Positions 18,362-28,100 of a DNA stretch of 64,000 bases are shown here, in pieces; position 1 is the stretch's first letter, and each line of letters starts with the position of its first letter. The position numbers were made by a program, and so were the translations under genes. Below the pieces are notes generated by a model that saw only the letters and a program-made list of their open reading frames with translations, ran no database searches and was not told where the DNA came from. This stretch comes from Pseudonocardiaceae bacterium YIM PH 21723. Lineage in GTDB: Bacteria > Actinomycetota > Actinomycetes > Mycobacteriales > Pseudonocardiaceae. The stretch is from contig QZFT01000023.1 in assembly GCA_003600225.1 (NCBI GenBank), forward strand, positions 124,001 through 188,000. The letters run 5' to 3'.

Positions 18362-20050
18362 ATGAGAATACGAATATTGGGCGATGTAGAGGTAGAGCAG
18401 GACGGCAGACTGATGCCGCTCGGCGGCCCACGGCAGACGACGGTGCTGTGCGCCCTCGCGTTGAATCGGGGCCGGGCGGTCCCGGTGGACCGGCTGACCC
18501 AGATCGTCTGGGGAGACCAGCCGCCGAGCACGGCGCGCACGCAGATCCAGATCTGTGTGTCGAAGCTGCGCCGGGTGGTCGGGGTGCCCATCGAGTCCAA
18601 CCAGGTGGGTTACACGCTGCACGTGGATCACCTGGATCTGGACCTGGCGCAGTTCGAGTCCCTGGTGACCCGGTCGCAGGCTCAGCCGTCGCCGATCCCG
18701 CTGCTGCGGCAGGCCCTGGAGCTGTGGCGTGGCCCGGCGCTGGGCGGCGTGGAGGCACTGCGCCCGCAGGCCACCCGGCTGGACGAGCTGCGGCTGCGCA
18801 CCACGGTCCGGCTGATGGACGCGGAACTGGCAGAGGGCAGGCACCGCGAGCTGATCGGTGAACTCCGCGAGCTGACCCACCGGCACCCGCTGCACGAGTC
18901 CCTGCACGGCAGGCTGATGCTGGCCCTGTTCCGGGCCCAGCGACAGGCCGACGCGCTCGACACGTTCCGCACGCTGCAGAGCACGTTGAGCCGTGACCTG
19001 GGCGTCGAACCGGGCGCCGAGCTCCGCGAGCTGCACCAGCGCATGCTGCGCCGGGACCGCACCCTCGCTCCCGGCAGAGCCGTGCCGGAACAGCCACCGC
19101 GCCCGCCACTGGTCGGCCGCGGCGCGGCGATCATGCGCGTCGGCACCCTGCTGCGCGCGCAGCACCGCCGGTCCGCCCCGATCGTGATCGTCAGTGGCGC
19201 GGCGGGCACCGGCAAGACGGCCCTCGCGGACGAGATCTCCCGCTCCACCGGCGACGCCTTCACCGATGGCGTGCTGCGGCTGACCTTCGACGCGGACCTG
19301 CACGCGCACCACGCGCTGGGCCTGCTGCTGGAACAGACCTCCGTGCCAGCGCAGGAGATCCCGGTCGAACCCCGGCTGCGCCGGGAACTCTGGCACCGGA
19401 TCAGCGGCAGGCGGCGATTCCTGCTGATCCTGGAGGACGTGCGGATGGAGTCCCAGGTCCGGCCGCTGGTGCCCGCCGCCGGGAGCGCGGTCCTGGTGAC
19501 CAGCAGACGCCGGCTCACCGCGCTGGACGCCGACCTGGTCGAACTATCCACTTTGGACCTGGACGAGGGTGTCGCGCTGCTGGGCTCGCTGCTCGGTTCC
19601 CGCCGGGTGACCGCCGAACCGGAGGCCGCCCGGACGATCGTCACGCGGTGCGCCGGCCTGCCGGTGGCCCTGGTCGCGGCGTGCCGGCGACTACCCGCCG
19701 GGCGGTCGCTGACCCGGCTGGCGGACCGGCTGTCCGACGAGGGCGCCCTGCTGGACGAGCTGGGCGACGGGGTGCGCCGGCTGATCACCGAGACGGTGTT
19801 CACCGCCCCACCCGCGGCCCGGCGCGCCCTGCGGCTGCTCAGCCTGCGCGGCCGTCAGGAGTTCACCGAGCGGGAGGCCTCGATGCTGCTCCGCGAATGC
19901 GCCGAACCGCTGCTGGAGTCCCTGGTGGACGCCCGGCTGCTGGAGGTGCTCGCGGACGGCTACCGGATTCCGCCGCTGGTCCGCCTGGTAGCCAGGGAAT
20001 TCGCGTTGGAGAACGCGCCCAGGCCCGTTTCGTTGCCCGTCAGTGTGTGA
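18362..20050 (+). CDS. SARP-family regulator with NB-ARC domain (SARP2)
   Basis: A 562-residue relative of SARP1: winged helix (MRIRILGDVEV, IVWGDQPPSTARTQIQICVS), activation domain to about residue 240, then a P-loop ATPase with GAAGTGKTA near residue 282 and VTSRRRLTALD. It also lacks TPR repeats. The ATG follows a strong AGGGGGAACC. The two SARPs share the same architecture and many residues, indicating duplication. Likely a pathway-level activator of the NRPS region; which promoters it binds is not visible. Confidence 0.87.
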   Translation: MRIRILGDVEVEQDGRLMPLGGPRQTTVLCALALNRGRAVPVDRLTQIVWGDQPPSTARTQIQICVSKLRRVVGVPIESNQVGYTLHVDHLDLDLAQFESLVTRSQAQPSPIPLLRQALELWRGPALGGVEALRPQATRLDELRLRTTVRLMDAELAEGRHRELIGELRELTHRHPLHESLHGRLMLALFRAQRQADALDTFRTLQSTLSRDLGVEPGAELRELHQRMLRRDRTLAPGRAVPEQPPRPPLVGRGAAIMRVGTLLRAQHRRSAPIVIVSGAAGTGKTALADEISRSTGDAFTDGVLRLTFDADLHAHHALGLLLEQTSVPAQEIPVEPRLRRELWHRISGRRRFLLILEDVRMESQVRPLVPAAGSAVLVTSRRRLTALDADLVELSTLDLDEGVALLGSLLGSRRVTAEPEAARTIVTRCAGLPVALVAACRRLPAGRSLTRLADRLSDEGALLDELGDGVRRLITETVFTAPPAARRALRLLSLRGRQEFTEREASMLLRECAEPLLESLVDARLLEVLADGYRIPPLVRLVAREFALENAPRPVSLPVSV

Positions 20051-20062
20051 AGGAGCTGTGAC

Positions 20063-20296
20063 ATGACCATTCTGGCCACCCGCCTGGAAGCCGAACTGCA
20101 TCGGCTCCGCGTCGAACTGGACCGGGGAGATCCCCTCGCGGAGACCGCCCTGGCCCTGGTCGAAGCCGCCGCCCTGGGCGTCGCCGCCGTAGAACGCGCC
20201 CGGCTCGGCGAGGATCCCCGGAGCTCACTTCTCCAAGCGGTGGGCGCCGCCCGCGCCGCCGTCGTCGCCGCCTCCTGGGCGGCCTCGGAAAGCTGA
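20063..20296 (+). CDS. small Ala-rich helical protein, unknown
   Basis: A 77-residue, Ala/Glu/Leu-rich protein that should be almost wholly helical (LEAELHRLRVELDRGDPLAETALALVEAAALGVAAVERARLG). It starts 12 bp after the SARP2 stop behind AAGGAG, so it is translationally linked to it. I do not recognise a family. It may be a small partner of the regulator, but this is only position-based. Confidence 0.55.
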   Translation: MTILATRLEAELHRLRVELDRGDPLAETALALVEAAALGVAAVERARLGEDPRSSLLQAVGAARAAVVAASWAASES

Positions 20297-20318
20297 ACCA
20301 GGCTCTGTGCCTAGGAAC

Positions 20319-20364
20319 CTGAAGGGTGTCTTCGGTTACGTCAGGCAACGAAGACACCTTTCAG
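20319..20364 (+). terminator. hairpin terminator after SARP2 unit
   Basis: 16-bp arms CTGAAGGGTGTCTTCG / CGAAGACACCTTTCAG with one mismatch and a 14-nt loop, just after the 77-residue gene. It separates the SARP2 unit from the lower-GC insert that follows. Confidence 0.7.
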
Positions 20365-20493
20365 CGCATTCACGTATGCAAGAGGTTCCATCAAGTACTG
20401 TCCAACGCCGCCCCCACTGACCCGGAAGGGGCCTCTCACCCGAGCGACTAGCCAAGCTGGCACTATGGATCACCTCGGCAACAGGAGGCACAG

Positions 20494-20757
20494 ATGTTAT
20501 CTCCTCGCATACGGATATGGGCTGCCCGGGCGCTGGCAATCACCATCACCATCGGGCTGTCAATCTACCTATGGCGGGTGGGTCTGGATCGCGCCGACAA
20601 GCTGGGAAGCTCGATCAGTGCTGTGCTCGCCCTTGGCGCACTCCTATCGTCACTACTTCCTGCTCGGAATAACGATCCGATATTAACTGTGGCCGACACA
20701 ACGAATGTGCAGATCAACCATGGCGGCGGCAACATCCAAAATAACTACCGCTCATGA
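20494..20757 (+). CDS. small two-TM protein with C-terminal amyloid-like motif (candidate NLR effector)
   Basis: An 87-residue protein with two hydrophobic helices (about 11-27 and 39-56) and a polar tail. Residues 69-85, TTNVQINHGGGNIQNNY, match residues 10-26 of the next protein at 9 of 17 positions without gaps. Paired Q/N/G-rich motifs at an effector tail and an NLR head define bacterial amyloid-signalling pairs in the literature (Daskalov, Saupe, Dyrka and co-workers). If that holds, this would be the membrane-acting effector. Good SD AGGAGG; the stop overlaps the NLR ATG (ATGA). Codon 2 is TTA, with a second TTA later. Confidence 0.7.
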   Translation: MLSPRIRIWAARALAITITIGLSIYLWRVGLDRADKLGSSISAVLALGALLSSLLPARNNDPILTVADTTNVQINHGGGNIQNNYRS

Positions 20758-22985
20758 GCGCGTACTACGACCTGAGTGGCACCCGCGATTCCCAGGTTAA
20801 TCTGGAAGGCGGCAACACACAGAACATCTACATATCCGATCGCGAGATCGAATGGCCCGTTCAGATTGGCGTCGTGCCTCCACAGGCCACTGCCACCCAA
20901 CGCCGTCAGGCCCTACGCAATGAGATCGAAGAAAATCGCGACACCATTCTCAGCCAAGTGTTAGGTGGCGAAGGTGGCGTGGGCAAAACCCAACTCGCAG
21001 TCGCGTATGCAACGGAAGCAGACACGGACCTGGTGGTATGGGTAGATGCTACCCAGGCGACTTCAGTAATCAGCCAATTCGCGGCTGCCGCGCAGCGTCT
21101 ACGACTTCCTGGCGCTGCCGGGAAGAACCAGGACTCTGATGCCTGCACCTTCCTCGGATGGCTAGCGAGCACGCCAAAGTCCTGGTTAGTCGTGCTAGAC
21201 AACGTCACCGACTCTGCAGCCCTCCAGGACTGGTGGCCCCGCAGCACCACAACCGGCCGGGTCTTGGCGACCACACGTCTACAACACAGCACTCTGTCCG
21301 GATCGGGACGTCAGGTGATCAGAGTTGGCCTATACACGGAACAGGAGTCGTTGGCGTACCTAAGTGAACGCCTAAACAAGGCCTGCCACTCGGAACTCTT
21401 CACGGGAGCGGCCGCTGAACTGGCCGAGGCACTAGGACGCCTGCCGCTGGCCCTGTCGCACGCTGCAGCTTACATGATCGACCAACAACGTAACTGTACC
21501 GAGTACTTGGCCCTATTCCGCGACCAACTCTCCCGGCTAGACGAGCTAATGCCTGGCAGCGCCGACGGTGATTCTCGAAATATCCGCACGACCCTGCTAT
21601 TGGCTCTGGAGGCGGCGGATTCAGCCGAACCCCGCGGTCTGGCCCGGCCGGCAATGCATCTGGTGGCCTGCCTCAGACCGGAAGGGCATCCAGAAATTCT
21701 TTGGCAAACAAGCGCAATAGCTTCTTTTCTTGAAAAATACCGTTCAGGTGATTCCCAAGAAAATTCTCCCCTATCCCCAGGAGATATCCGCCAGGCGATT
21801 CTACTACTCCACCGATTCGGCCTGCTAAATTATGATCACCAAAAAGCTTCTGTCGCGATTCGTATTCACGCCCTCACCGCAAGAGCCACCCGAGAGGGAC
21901 TAACAGAGGTCGAGCTAACTGAAGCAATCCAAACTAATGCTGATGCACTTTCCACCATTTGGCCGCAGTTCGATTTCCAAGACCTCGGCCTGGCAACCAC
22001 ACTCCGAGCCAATATGGAGGCACTGTGCGCGAATGACACTGACGCCCTCTGGGACGATGCCATGCACGATGTACTCATACGCGCAGGATTGGGTCTACAC
22101 CAACTCAACGCACATAGCGCAAGCATTGCTTACTGGAAAAAACTCCTTGTCATTGCCGATAAAAAATTAGGACTTCGCCATTCGGATACTATCCTAATAC
22201 TAGGGAATCTTGCTAGCGCGTACACCGAAGCAGGCCATATAAATAATGCAATATACCTCCAGAATCTAGTTTTCCAACACTGTGTCAGGATCCTTGGCCC
22301 CAAGCACCCCGAAACTCTCGGTAGCCTAAACAACCTTGCCGCTTCATACCTATGGGCAGGTAACAGCAACGAAGCCATTTCCCTTCTCTCGCAAGTCTTA
22401 GATGATCGCACACAAATACTTGGTGCTATGCACTCAGATACCATTACGAGCAGACACAATCTCGCCGCAGCCTACTCCCTAGCAGACCGCACCGACGAAG
22501 CAATCACTCTTCGAGAACAGGTTCTCGAAGATCGAATTCGCCTATCCGGCTCCGACCACGTCGAGACTCTCATCGCCAAAAGTAACCTCTCGACGTCGTA
22601 TCACTACGCAGACCGCACCACCGAAGCAATCACTCTTCGAACAGAGGTGCTACAGGACTGCACCCGAATCCTCGGCGCCGAGCACCCTGACACCCTCATC
22701 GCCATGGGCAACCTCGCTACTTCCTACCTGCAAGCAGACCGCACCAAAGAAGCGACTGAACTGCTCAAGCACGGCGAGCGCGACAGCACCCGCCTCCTCG
22801 GAACCCGGCATCCCAATACCCTCACCATGCGGCACAATCTCGCCACCGCGCACTACAAAGCCGGACGGGTGCGGGAAGCCATTGAACAGCTTAAGCAGGT
22901 CGAATTCGACCGCACTGAGACTCTCGGAGTTACACATCCGCATACAGTTCTAACACGGAATGTACTTGCTGAATGGCAGATGTAA
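20754..22985 (+). CDS. NLR-like NB-ARC/TPR protein
   Basis: A 743-residue STAND-type protein. Residues 10-26 repeat the motif of the preceding small protein. The NB-ARC P-loop is GEGGVGKT (about 72-79). Walker B is in SWLVVLDNV, a sensor is in ATTR, and LGRLPLALSHAAAYM matches the GLPLA motif. The C-terminal ~270 residues hold about six kinesin-light-chain-type TPRs (LG..HP.TL....NLA..Y..A.RT.EAI.L). Such proteins act as ATP-dependent switches with a TPR sensor. Base composition and TTA codons (at least four) differ from neighbouring genes, indicating recent acquisition. Function as immunity or cell-death switch is inference. Confidence 0.8.
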   Translation: MSAYYDLSGTRDSQVNLEGGNTQNIYISDREIEWPVQIGVVPPQATATQRRQALRNEIEENRDTILSQVLGGEGGVGKTQLAVAYATEADTDLVVWVDATQATSVISQFAAAAQRLRLPGAAGKNQDSDACTFLGWLASTPKSWLVVLDNVTDSAALQDWWPRSTTTGRVLATTRLQHSTLSGSGRQVIRVGLYTEQESLAYLSERLNKACHSELFTGAAAELAEALGRLPLALSHAAAYMIDQQRNCTEYLALFRDQLSRLDELMPGSADGDSRNIRTTLLLALEAADSAEPRGLARPAMHLVACLRPEGHPEILWQTSAIASFLEKYRSGDSQENSPLSPGDIRQAILLLHRFGLLNYDHQKASVAIRIHALTARATREGLTEVELTEAIQTNADALSTIWPQFDFQDLGLATTLRANMEALCANDTDALWDDAMHDVLIRAGLGLHQLNAHSASIAYWKKLLVIADKKLGLRHSDTILILGNLASAYTEAGHINNAIYLQNLVFQHCVRILGPKHPETLGSLNNLAASYLWAGNSNEAISLLSQVLDDRTQILGAMHSDTITSRHNLAAAYSLADRTDEAITLREQVLEDRIRLSGSDHVETLIAKSNLSTSYHYADRTTEAITLRTEVLQDCTRILGAEHPDTLIAMGNLATSYLQADRTKEATELLKHGERDSTRLLGTRHPNTLTMRHNLATAHYKAGRVREAIEQLKQVEFDRTETLGVTHPHTVLTRNVLAEWQM

Positions 22986-23007
22986 TCCCGATCTAGACAT
23001 AGCGGAG

Positions 23008-24216
23008 TCAAGACGACACCTCCTGACGAGTGGCCTGTTGATTGATCACCGGCGTGATAGTGGCAGATAGAGCAAGAAGGACCATGCCAGCGGTGATCAC
23101 GGCAATGGTCCAGGTGACACCTATAATGTCCAATAGATAGCCACCGAGAAGCAACCCCAGCGGGATGGGACCGTATTCGATCAGAATGGCTGCGGCCGAG
23201 ACCCGCCCCTGCATCCCGTCCGGAGTCAGAGAGAGCCGATAAACGTCTACGCCGATATTCCAGATCGGGCCAATAAACACGATCAGGGCGAGCACACAAC
23301 CCAGAACCCATAGATCATCGGCCAATAGAGTCATTGGGACAAGCAGGGCCCAAGACCAATTCGCACCTATCACCACAGATCTTAGCGAAAGCTTGGCGTT
23401 CACTCTGGCCGCCAGTAAGGCTCCGATCGTTCCACCGATTCCGGCGGCCGCAAGAATCAAACCAACCTCTGAGTCGGAGTGGTCGGCTGTTTTGAGCTTC
23501 GCGATCACCGCCAGCTGGAGCGCCTGGAACAGCAGGTTGCTGCCGCCGACCAGGATCACCGTGGCCCGGATGAACGGCTGCCGGAACAACCACGCCGCAC
23601 CTTCCCGGACGTCGTCCAGCATCCGCCCTGCACTCTCCGGGGCCACCCGCTCGGCCTGGAACGGCTTGCGGATGAACAACAACATCACCGCGGAGACCAC
23701 TTTGGACAGTGCGTCGCCGAGGAACGGCACCCAGCTGCCCAGCCCGAGCAGCGCGGGGCCGAGCGGCGTGCCCATCAGCATCGCCGCCCGGTCCCGCATC
23801 TCGTTCTGCCCGTACGCCGCGGTCAGTTCCTCCGGCGATACCACGTTCCGCACGGCGGCGTGTGACGCCAGCCGGTGCGGCACGGTCAGCGCGCCCTCGA
23901 CGAAGGCGACGCCTGCCACGTGCCAGAGGTTGAACCCGCCGTACAGCAACGCGACGAACACGCTGGCCAGCGCCACCGCCCGGCCCAGGTCGCAGACGAG
24001 CATGACCCGGCGCCGGTCGAACCGGTCGACCACCACGCCGGCGGGCAGCTGCAACAGCACGTTGGCCGCGGTGGCCAGCGCGCCGACCACCCCGGCCGCC
24101 GCGTAGGAGCCGGTCATCGCGATGATCAGCAGCGGGTAGACCACTGTGGACACACTGGTGCCCAGTGCGGACACCGCCGATCCGCTCCAGAGCAGGGTGA
24201 AATCGCGGTTGCGCAT
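23008..24216 (-). CDS. MFS exporter
   Basis: A 402-residue major facilitator protein of the EntS/MFS_3 type: FTLLWSGSAVSALGTSVS at helix 1, DRFDRRRVMLVCDLGRA in the conserved 2-3 loop, and about twelve helices in all. The start is ATG 24216 behind AAGGAG, and this ribosome-binding site overlaps the stop of the carbamoyltransferase, so it is the last gene of the NRPS operon and probably exports the peptide. The 3' part (23008 to about 23500) is clearly lower in GC than the 5' part and resembles the adjacent NLR insert, suggesting a recombination joint inside the gene. Confidence 0.87.
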   Translation of the reverse strand: MRNRDFTLLWSGSAVSALGTSVSTVVYPLLIIAMTGSYAAAGVVGALATAANVLLQLPAGVVVDRFDRRRVMLVCDLGRAVALASVFVALLYGGFNLWHVAGVAFVEGALTVPHRLASHAAVRNVVSPEELTAAYGQNEMRDRAAMLMGTPLGPALLGLGSWVPFLGDALSKVVSAVMLLFIRKPFQAERVAPESAGRMLDDVREGAAWLFRQPFIRATVILVGGSNLLFQALQLAVIAKLKTADHSDSEVGLILAAAGIGGTIGALLAARVNAKLSLRSVVIGANWSWALLVPMTLLADDLWVLGCVLALIVFIGPIWNIGVDVYRLSLTPDGMQGRVSAAAILIEYGPIPLGLLLGGYLLDIIGVTWTIAVITAGMVLLALSATITPVINQQATRQEVSS

Positions 24217-24227
24217 GACCACTCTCC

Positions 24228-25175
24228 TTAGTGGACCGGGAACCCGGTGTGGTCGCGGAGGCACCAGTCGAGGACCGCCAGGGCGCCGTTCAGCTTGTTC
24301 TCCGCCTGGTCGAAGGCCAGCGAACGCGGGCCGTCGAGGACCTCGGCGGTGACCTCCTCGCCGCGATGCGCGGGCAGGTCGTGCAGGAACACCGCGTCCG
24401 GGCTGGTGTCCAGCACGGCCTGGTTCACCTGGAACGGGTCGAAGATCTCCCGCCAGTTCTCGTCCGGTTTGGACGTTCCGGTGGTCTGCCAGCGGGTCGT
24501 GTAGATCGCGTCCACCGGCTTGGGCAGCGCGTCCATGTCGTGCTGCTGGACCACGACCGAACCGGACAGCCGCGCGTACTGCTGGGCCTGCGCCAGCACC
24601 GACGGATCCAGCCCGTAGCCGGGCGGCGTCCGCAGGTACAGCTCGGTGCCCTCGAAGCGGGGCAGCGACAACGCGAGCGCGGCCGCGGTGTTGTTGCCCT
24701 CCCCCACGTACAGCACCCGCAGCCCCTTCAGCCTGCCGAACCGGCGGGCCAGGGTGATCAGGTCGGTGATCGCCTGGGTCGGGTGCTCGCGCTCGCTCAT
24801 CGCGTTGACCACCGACATGGTGTCCTGGTCGGCGAACGCCCGCAGTTCCTCGGTACTACCGGCGGTGCGGGCCACCAGTCCGTCCAGCATTCGGCTGAGG
24901 ACCCTGCCGGTGTCCTCCGCCGTCTCGCCGGTGTTCAGCTGCAGATCGCCGGGACCGTAACCGATGATCCGGGCGCCCAGCCGCAGTGCGGCGGCCGAGA
25001 AGGCGGTGCGGGTGCGGGTGGACGTCTTGCGGAAGTAGATCCCGATGATGCTGCCGGCCAGGGGTTCGCCGAGCCGCTGGCCGCCGGCGTAGTCCACCCC
25101 GAGCCGGACCAGGTGCCGCAGCTCGGCGGTGTCCACATCGGTCAGTGAGACCAGGTGTCTGCGCAGTGCGCTCAT
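24228..25175 (-). CDS. ornithine-carbamoyltransferase-like enzyme, probably Dap carbamoyltransferase
   Basis: A 315-residue carbamoyltransferase. The carbamoyl-phosphate motif STRTRT is near residues 52-57 and HPTQ lies mid-protein. The OTC motif HCLPAHRGEE is changed to HDLPAHRGEE, losing the Cys that contacts ornithine, and the SMG loop is replaced by WQTTGTSK. A different amine acceptor is therefore likely. With SbnA/SbnB in the operon, Dap is the natural candidate, giving beta-ureidoalanine, as I recall for viomycin VioL and zwittermicin. The ATG overlaps the NRPS2 stop by 4 bp. A plain arginine-pathway role is unlikely here. Confidence 0.82.
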   Translation of the reverse strand: MSALRRHLVSLTDVDTAELRHLVRLGVDYAGGQRLGEPLAGSIIGIYFRKTSTRTRTAFSAAALRLGARIIGYGPGDLQLNTGETAEDTGRVLSRMLDGLVARTAGSTEELRAFADQDTMSVVNAMSEREHPTQAITDLITLARRFGRLKGLRVLYVGEGNNTAAALALSLPRFEGTELYLRTPPGYGLDPSVLAQAQQYARLSGSVVVQQHDMDALPKPVDAIYTTRWQTTGTSKPDENWREIFDPFQVNQAVLDTSPDAVFLHDLPAHRGEEVTAEVLDGPRSLAFDQAENKLNGALAVLDWCLRDHTGFPVH

Positions 25176-28100
25176 GGGTTCACGCTCCCCATAGGAAGGA
25201 ATAACTGCCAGGAAGAGACAAGAAGGTCGGCCAGCCGATGTACGTGTGGCGGGGTCAGCACACCCAGGTGATCGCCGGACACCCGCTCGGTGTGCAGCCC
25301 GCCGCCGGCGATCTCGGTCCACCGGTCCACATAGGACCGCAGGCTGAGGCCCTCGATGGCCTCGTGGCCCTCGGCTACCAGTTCGTCGCCGAGGATCAGG
25401 GTCAGCGGCAGCCCGGCGGTCCGGTACCGGTAGGACAGCGTCGCGTCGTGCAGCCGGGTCCACAGCCGCAGCCGCTCCAGCCATTCGGCGCCGATGGTGT
25501 CCTCGGTGATCTCCACCCCGCCATCGTCGTCCACGGCCCGGCGCAGCACCGGCGCCACCTCGGCCCGGATCTGCCGGGCCCGGTCCTCGTCGGTGCAGTC
25601 CATGAGCTCCTCCAGCAGCTCGGCACTGCGGTGGAACTCCTCGAGCAGCTCGGGCCGCTCGCCGCCACCGGTGGTGTCCACCGTGGGGTCCAGCAGCACC
25701 ACGGATACCTCGGCGCCGCGATCCCGCAGCAGCTGGGCGAGTTCCCAGGTCACTGGGCCACCACCGCACCAGCCGAACAGCCGGTAGGGCCCCGCCGGCT
25801 GCACGTTCAGCACGGCTTCCAGGTAAATGGCCGCCAGCTGCTCGATGGGGGTGGCCGCAGCACCAGGATCGATCACCGCCGGGTGTTGCAGCGCGGCGAT
25901 CGGATGTTCGCCGGGCAGCAGCGCGGCCAGTTCCCGGTACCAGTGCACGCTGCCGCCGCCCGGGTGCACCAGGAACAGCGGAGTGTCCACTCCGGACTTG
26001 CGGAACCAGACCACTGTGGACCCGGTGGCTCCGGCCTGTTCCCCGTGATCGAGGAAGGCGGCCAGCTCGCCGACGGTGCGGTGCCGCAGCAGCTGTTGCA
26101 CAGTGACCCCACGGCCACTGCGCTCTTTCAGCACGGCGACACAGCGCACGGCGAGGAGGGAATGCCCGCCCAGCTCGTAGAAGTCGTCGGTGACCCCGAC
26201 GCGCTCGGCGCCGAGCACCTCCTCCCACACGTCCGCGATGAGCTGCTCGGTGGCCGTCCGTGGCACCAGGTAGGCCTTGCGGATGTCGCGAGTGTCCACT
26301 GTGGGCTCCGGCAGGGCCTTGCGGTCCAGCTTGCCGCTGGGCGTGCGGGCCAGTTCGGGCACGAACATCAGCGAGGCCGGGATCATGTAGCCGGGCAGCC
26401 GCTCGGCCAGGAATACCCGCAGGTCATCGGCCTGCTCGCCGACCAGGTAGCCGACGAGTTGCCGGTCGCCGCTGGGCGCGGTGAACGTGGTGACCACGGC
26501 CTGCCGGACCGCCGGGTGCTCGTGCAGCGCGGCCTCGACCTCACCGAGTTCGATGCGGTGACCGCGGATCTTCACCTGGCTGTCCAGCCTGCCCAGGAAG
26601 TCGATCCGGCCGTCCGGCAGCAGCCGTACCCGGTCCCCGGTGCGGTACAGCCTCGCCCCCGGTGCGGCGCTGAACGGGTCCGGGACGAACCGCTCGGCGG
26701 TCAGGTCCGGACGACCCAGGTAGCCGCGAGCCACGCCGATGCCGCCGACCACCAGTTCCCCTGGCACGCCGGGCAGCCGGGGTTCCAGGTGCTCGTCGAC
26801 CACATACGCCTGCGCGCCCAGGATCGCCCGCCCGATGGTGAACCGGTCGGTGTCCGGTTCCATTCTGTCCACTGTGGCCCAGACCGTGGTCTCGGTGGGC
26901 CCGTAGCCGTTGAGGAAGGTGGCGATGGACCGCCACCGCTCGGCCAGGGCCGGTGGGCATTCCTCGCCGCCGACGATGACCACACGCGGGGTGTAGCCGT
27001 CGGTGGGGATGAGCGCCAACGCACTGGGCACGATCGCCATGTGCGTGATCCGCTTGGCGCGCAACAGTTCCACGAGGGGCTCGCCGGGGGTGAGCTGTTC
27101 CCGGGGTGCGAGCACCAGGGTGGCGCCGTGGCCGAGGGCCAGGGTGATCTCGAAGATGGAGATGTCGAAGATCGGCGCGGCCAGTTGCAGCACCCGGTCA
27201 CCCGGCTCGATGCCGAGGTACTGGGAGTGCGAGGCGGTCATGCTGGCCAGTCCGCGGTGTTCCACCACCACGCCCTTGGGCCTGCCGGTGGATCCCGAGG
27301 TGTAGAAGACGTACGCCGCGTCCCCGGGCAGTACCTCGGGCAGGTCCACAGTGGACGGAACCAGGTGACCGTCCACCAGGGTCACCTGCCGGCCCAGCGA
27401 GCCGAGGTTGCCGAAGACCTGGGTGGACATGATCAGCTGCCGCACCGAGGCGTCGTCCAGCACGTAGACGAGCCGGGCGGGCGGTTGACCGGGGTCGAGG
27501 GGCAGGAAGGCGCCGCCGGCCCTGGTGACCGCGAGTTCGGCCACGATCAGGTCGGCGCTCTGCGGCAGGCAGACTCCTACGACGCTGCCCCGGCCGATGC
27601 CCCTGGCCACCAGTTCCCTGGCCAGTTCGTCGACCCGGTCGATCAACTCGCGATAGGACAGCGTGCTGTCCTGATAGCTCAGGGCGGTGCCGTCCGGGGT
27701 GCGCTGCGCCCACTCGGCGACCAGGTCGTAGAAGGTGCGCGGGGTCTCGGCGGTGTCCAGGAAGCCGCCGATCAGCCGGGTCCTGTCCGCTGCGGGCAGC
27801 ACCGGCGCGGCGACCGGGCCGTGTGGGTCGGCGGCCATGGCGGTGAGCACCGCGCCGTACACCCGGGCCAGGGCCAGGCCGTGCTGCTTGGCCACGTACC
27901 GCGCGTTGCCGACCAGGACGAGGCGGCCCCATTCGGTGGAGACGCCCCAGCCGACCTCGTTGGGGCTGTGGTCCACGGTGCCGGAGACGTCGACGGAATC
28001 CCGGTCCAGCACGTGGAAGTCCAGGAAATTGAAGCCGACGTCCACAAGGGACTCGCCGTCGCCGAACTCGCGGAGCATCGCGGCCATCGGGTAGCGGCGG

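Noticed and set aside
24228-25175. Carbamoyltransferase as housekeeping arginine ArgF
   Set aside because: It overlaps NRPS2, lacks the ornithine-binding Cys and SMG loop, and no arg genes are nearby.
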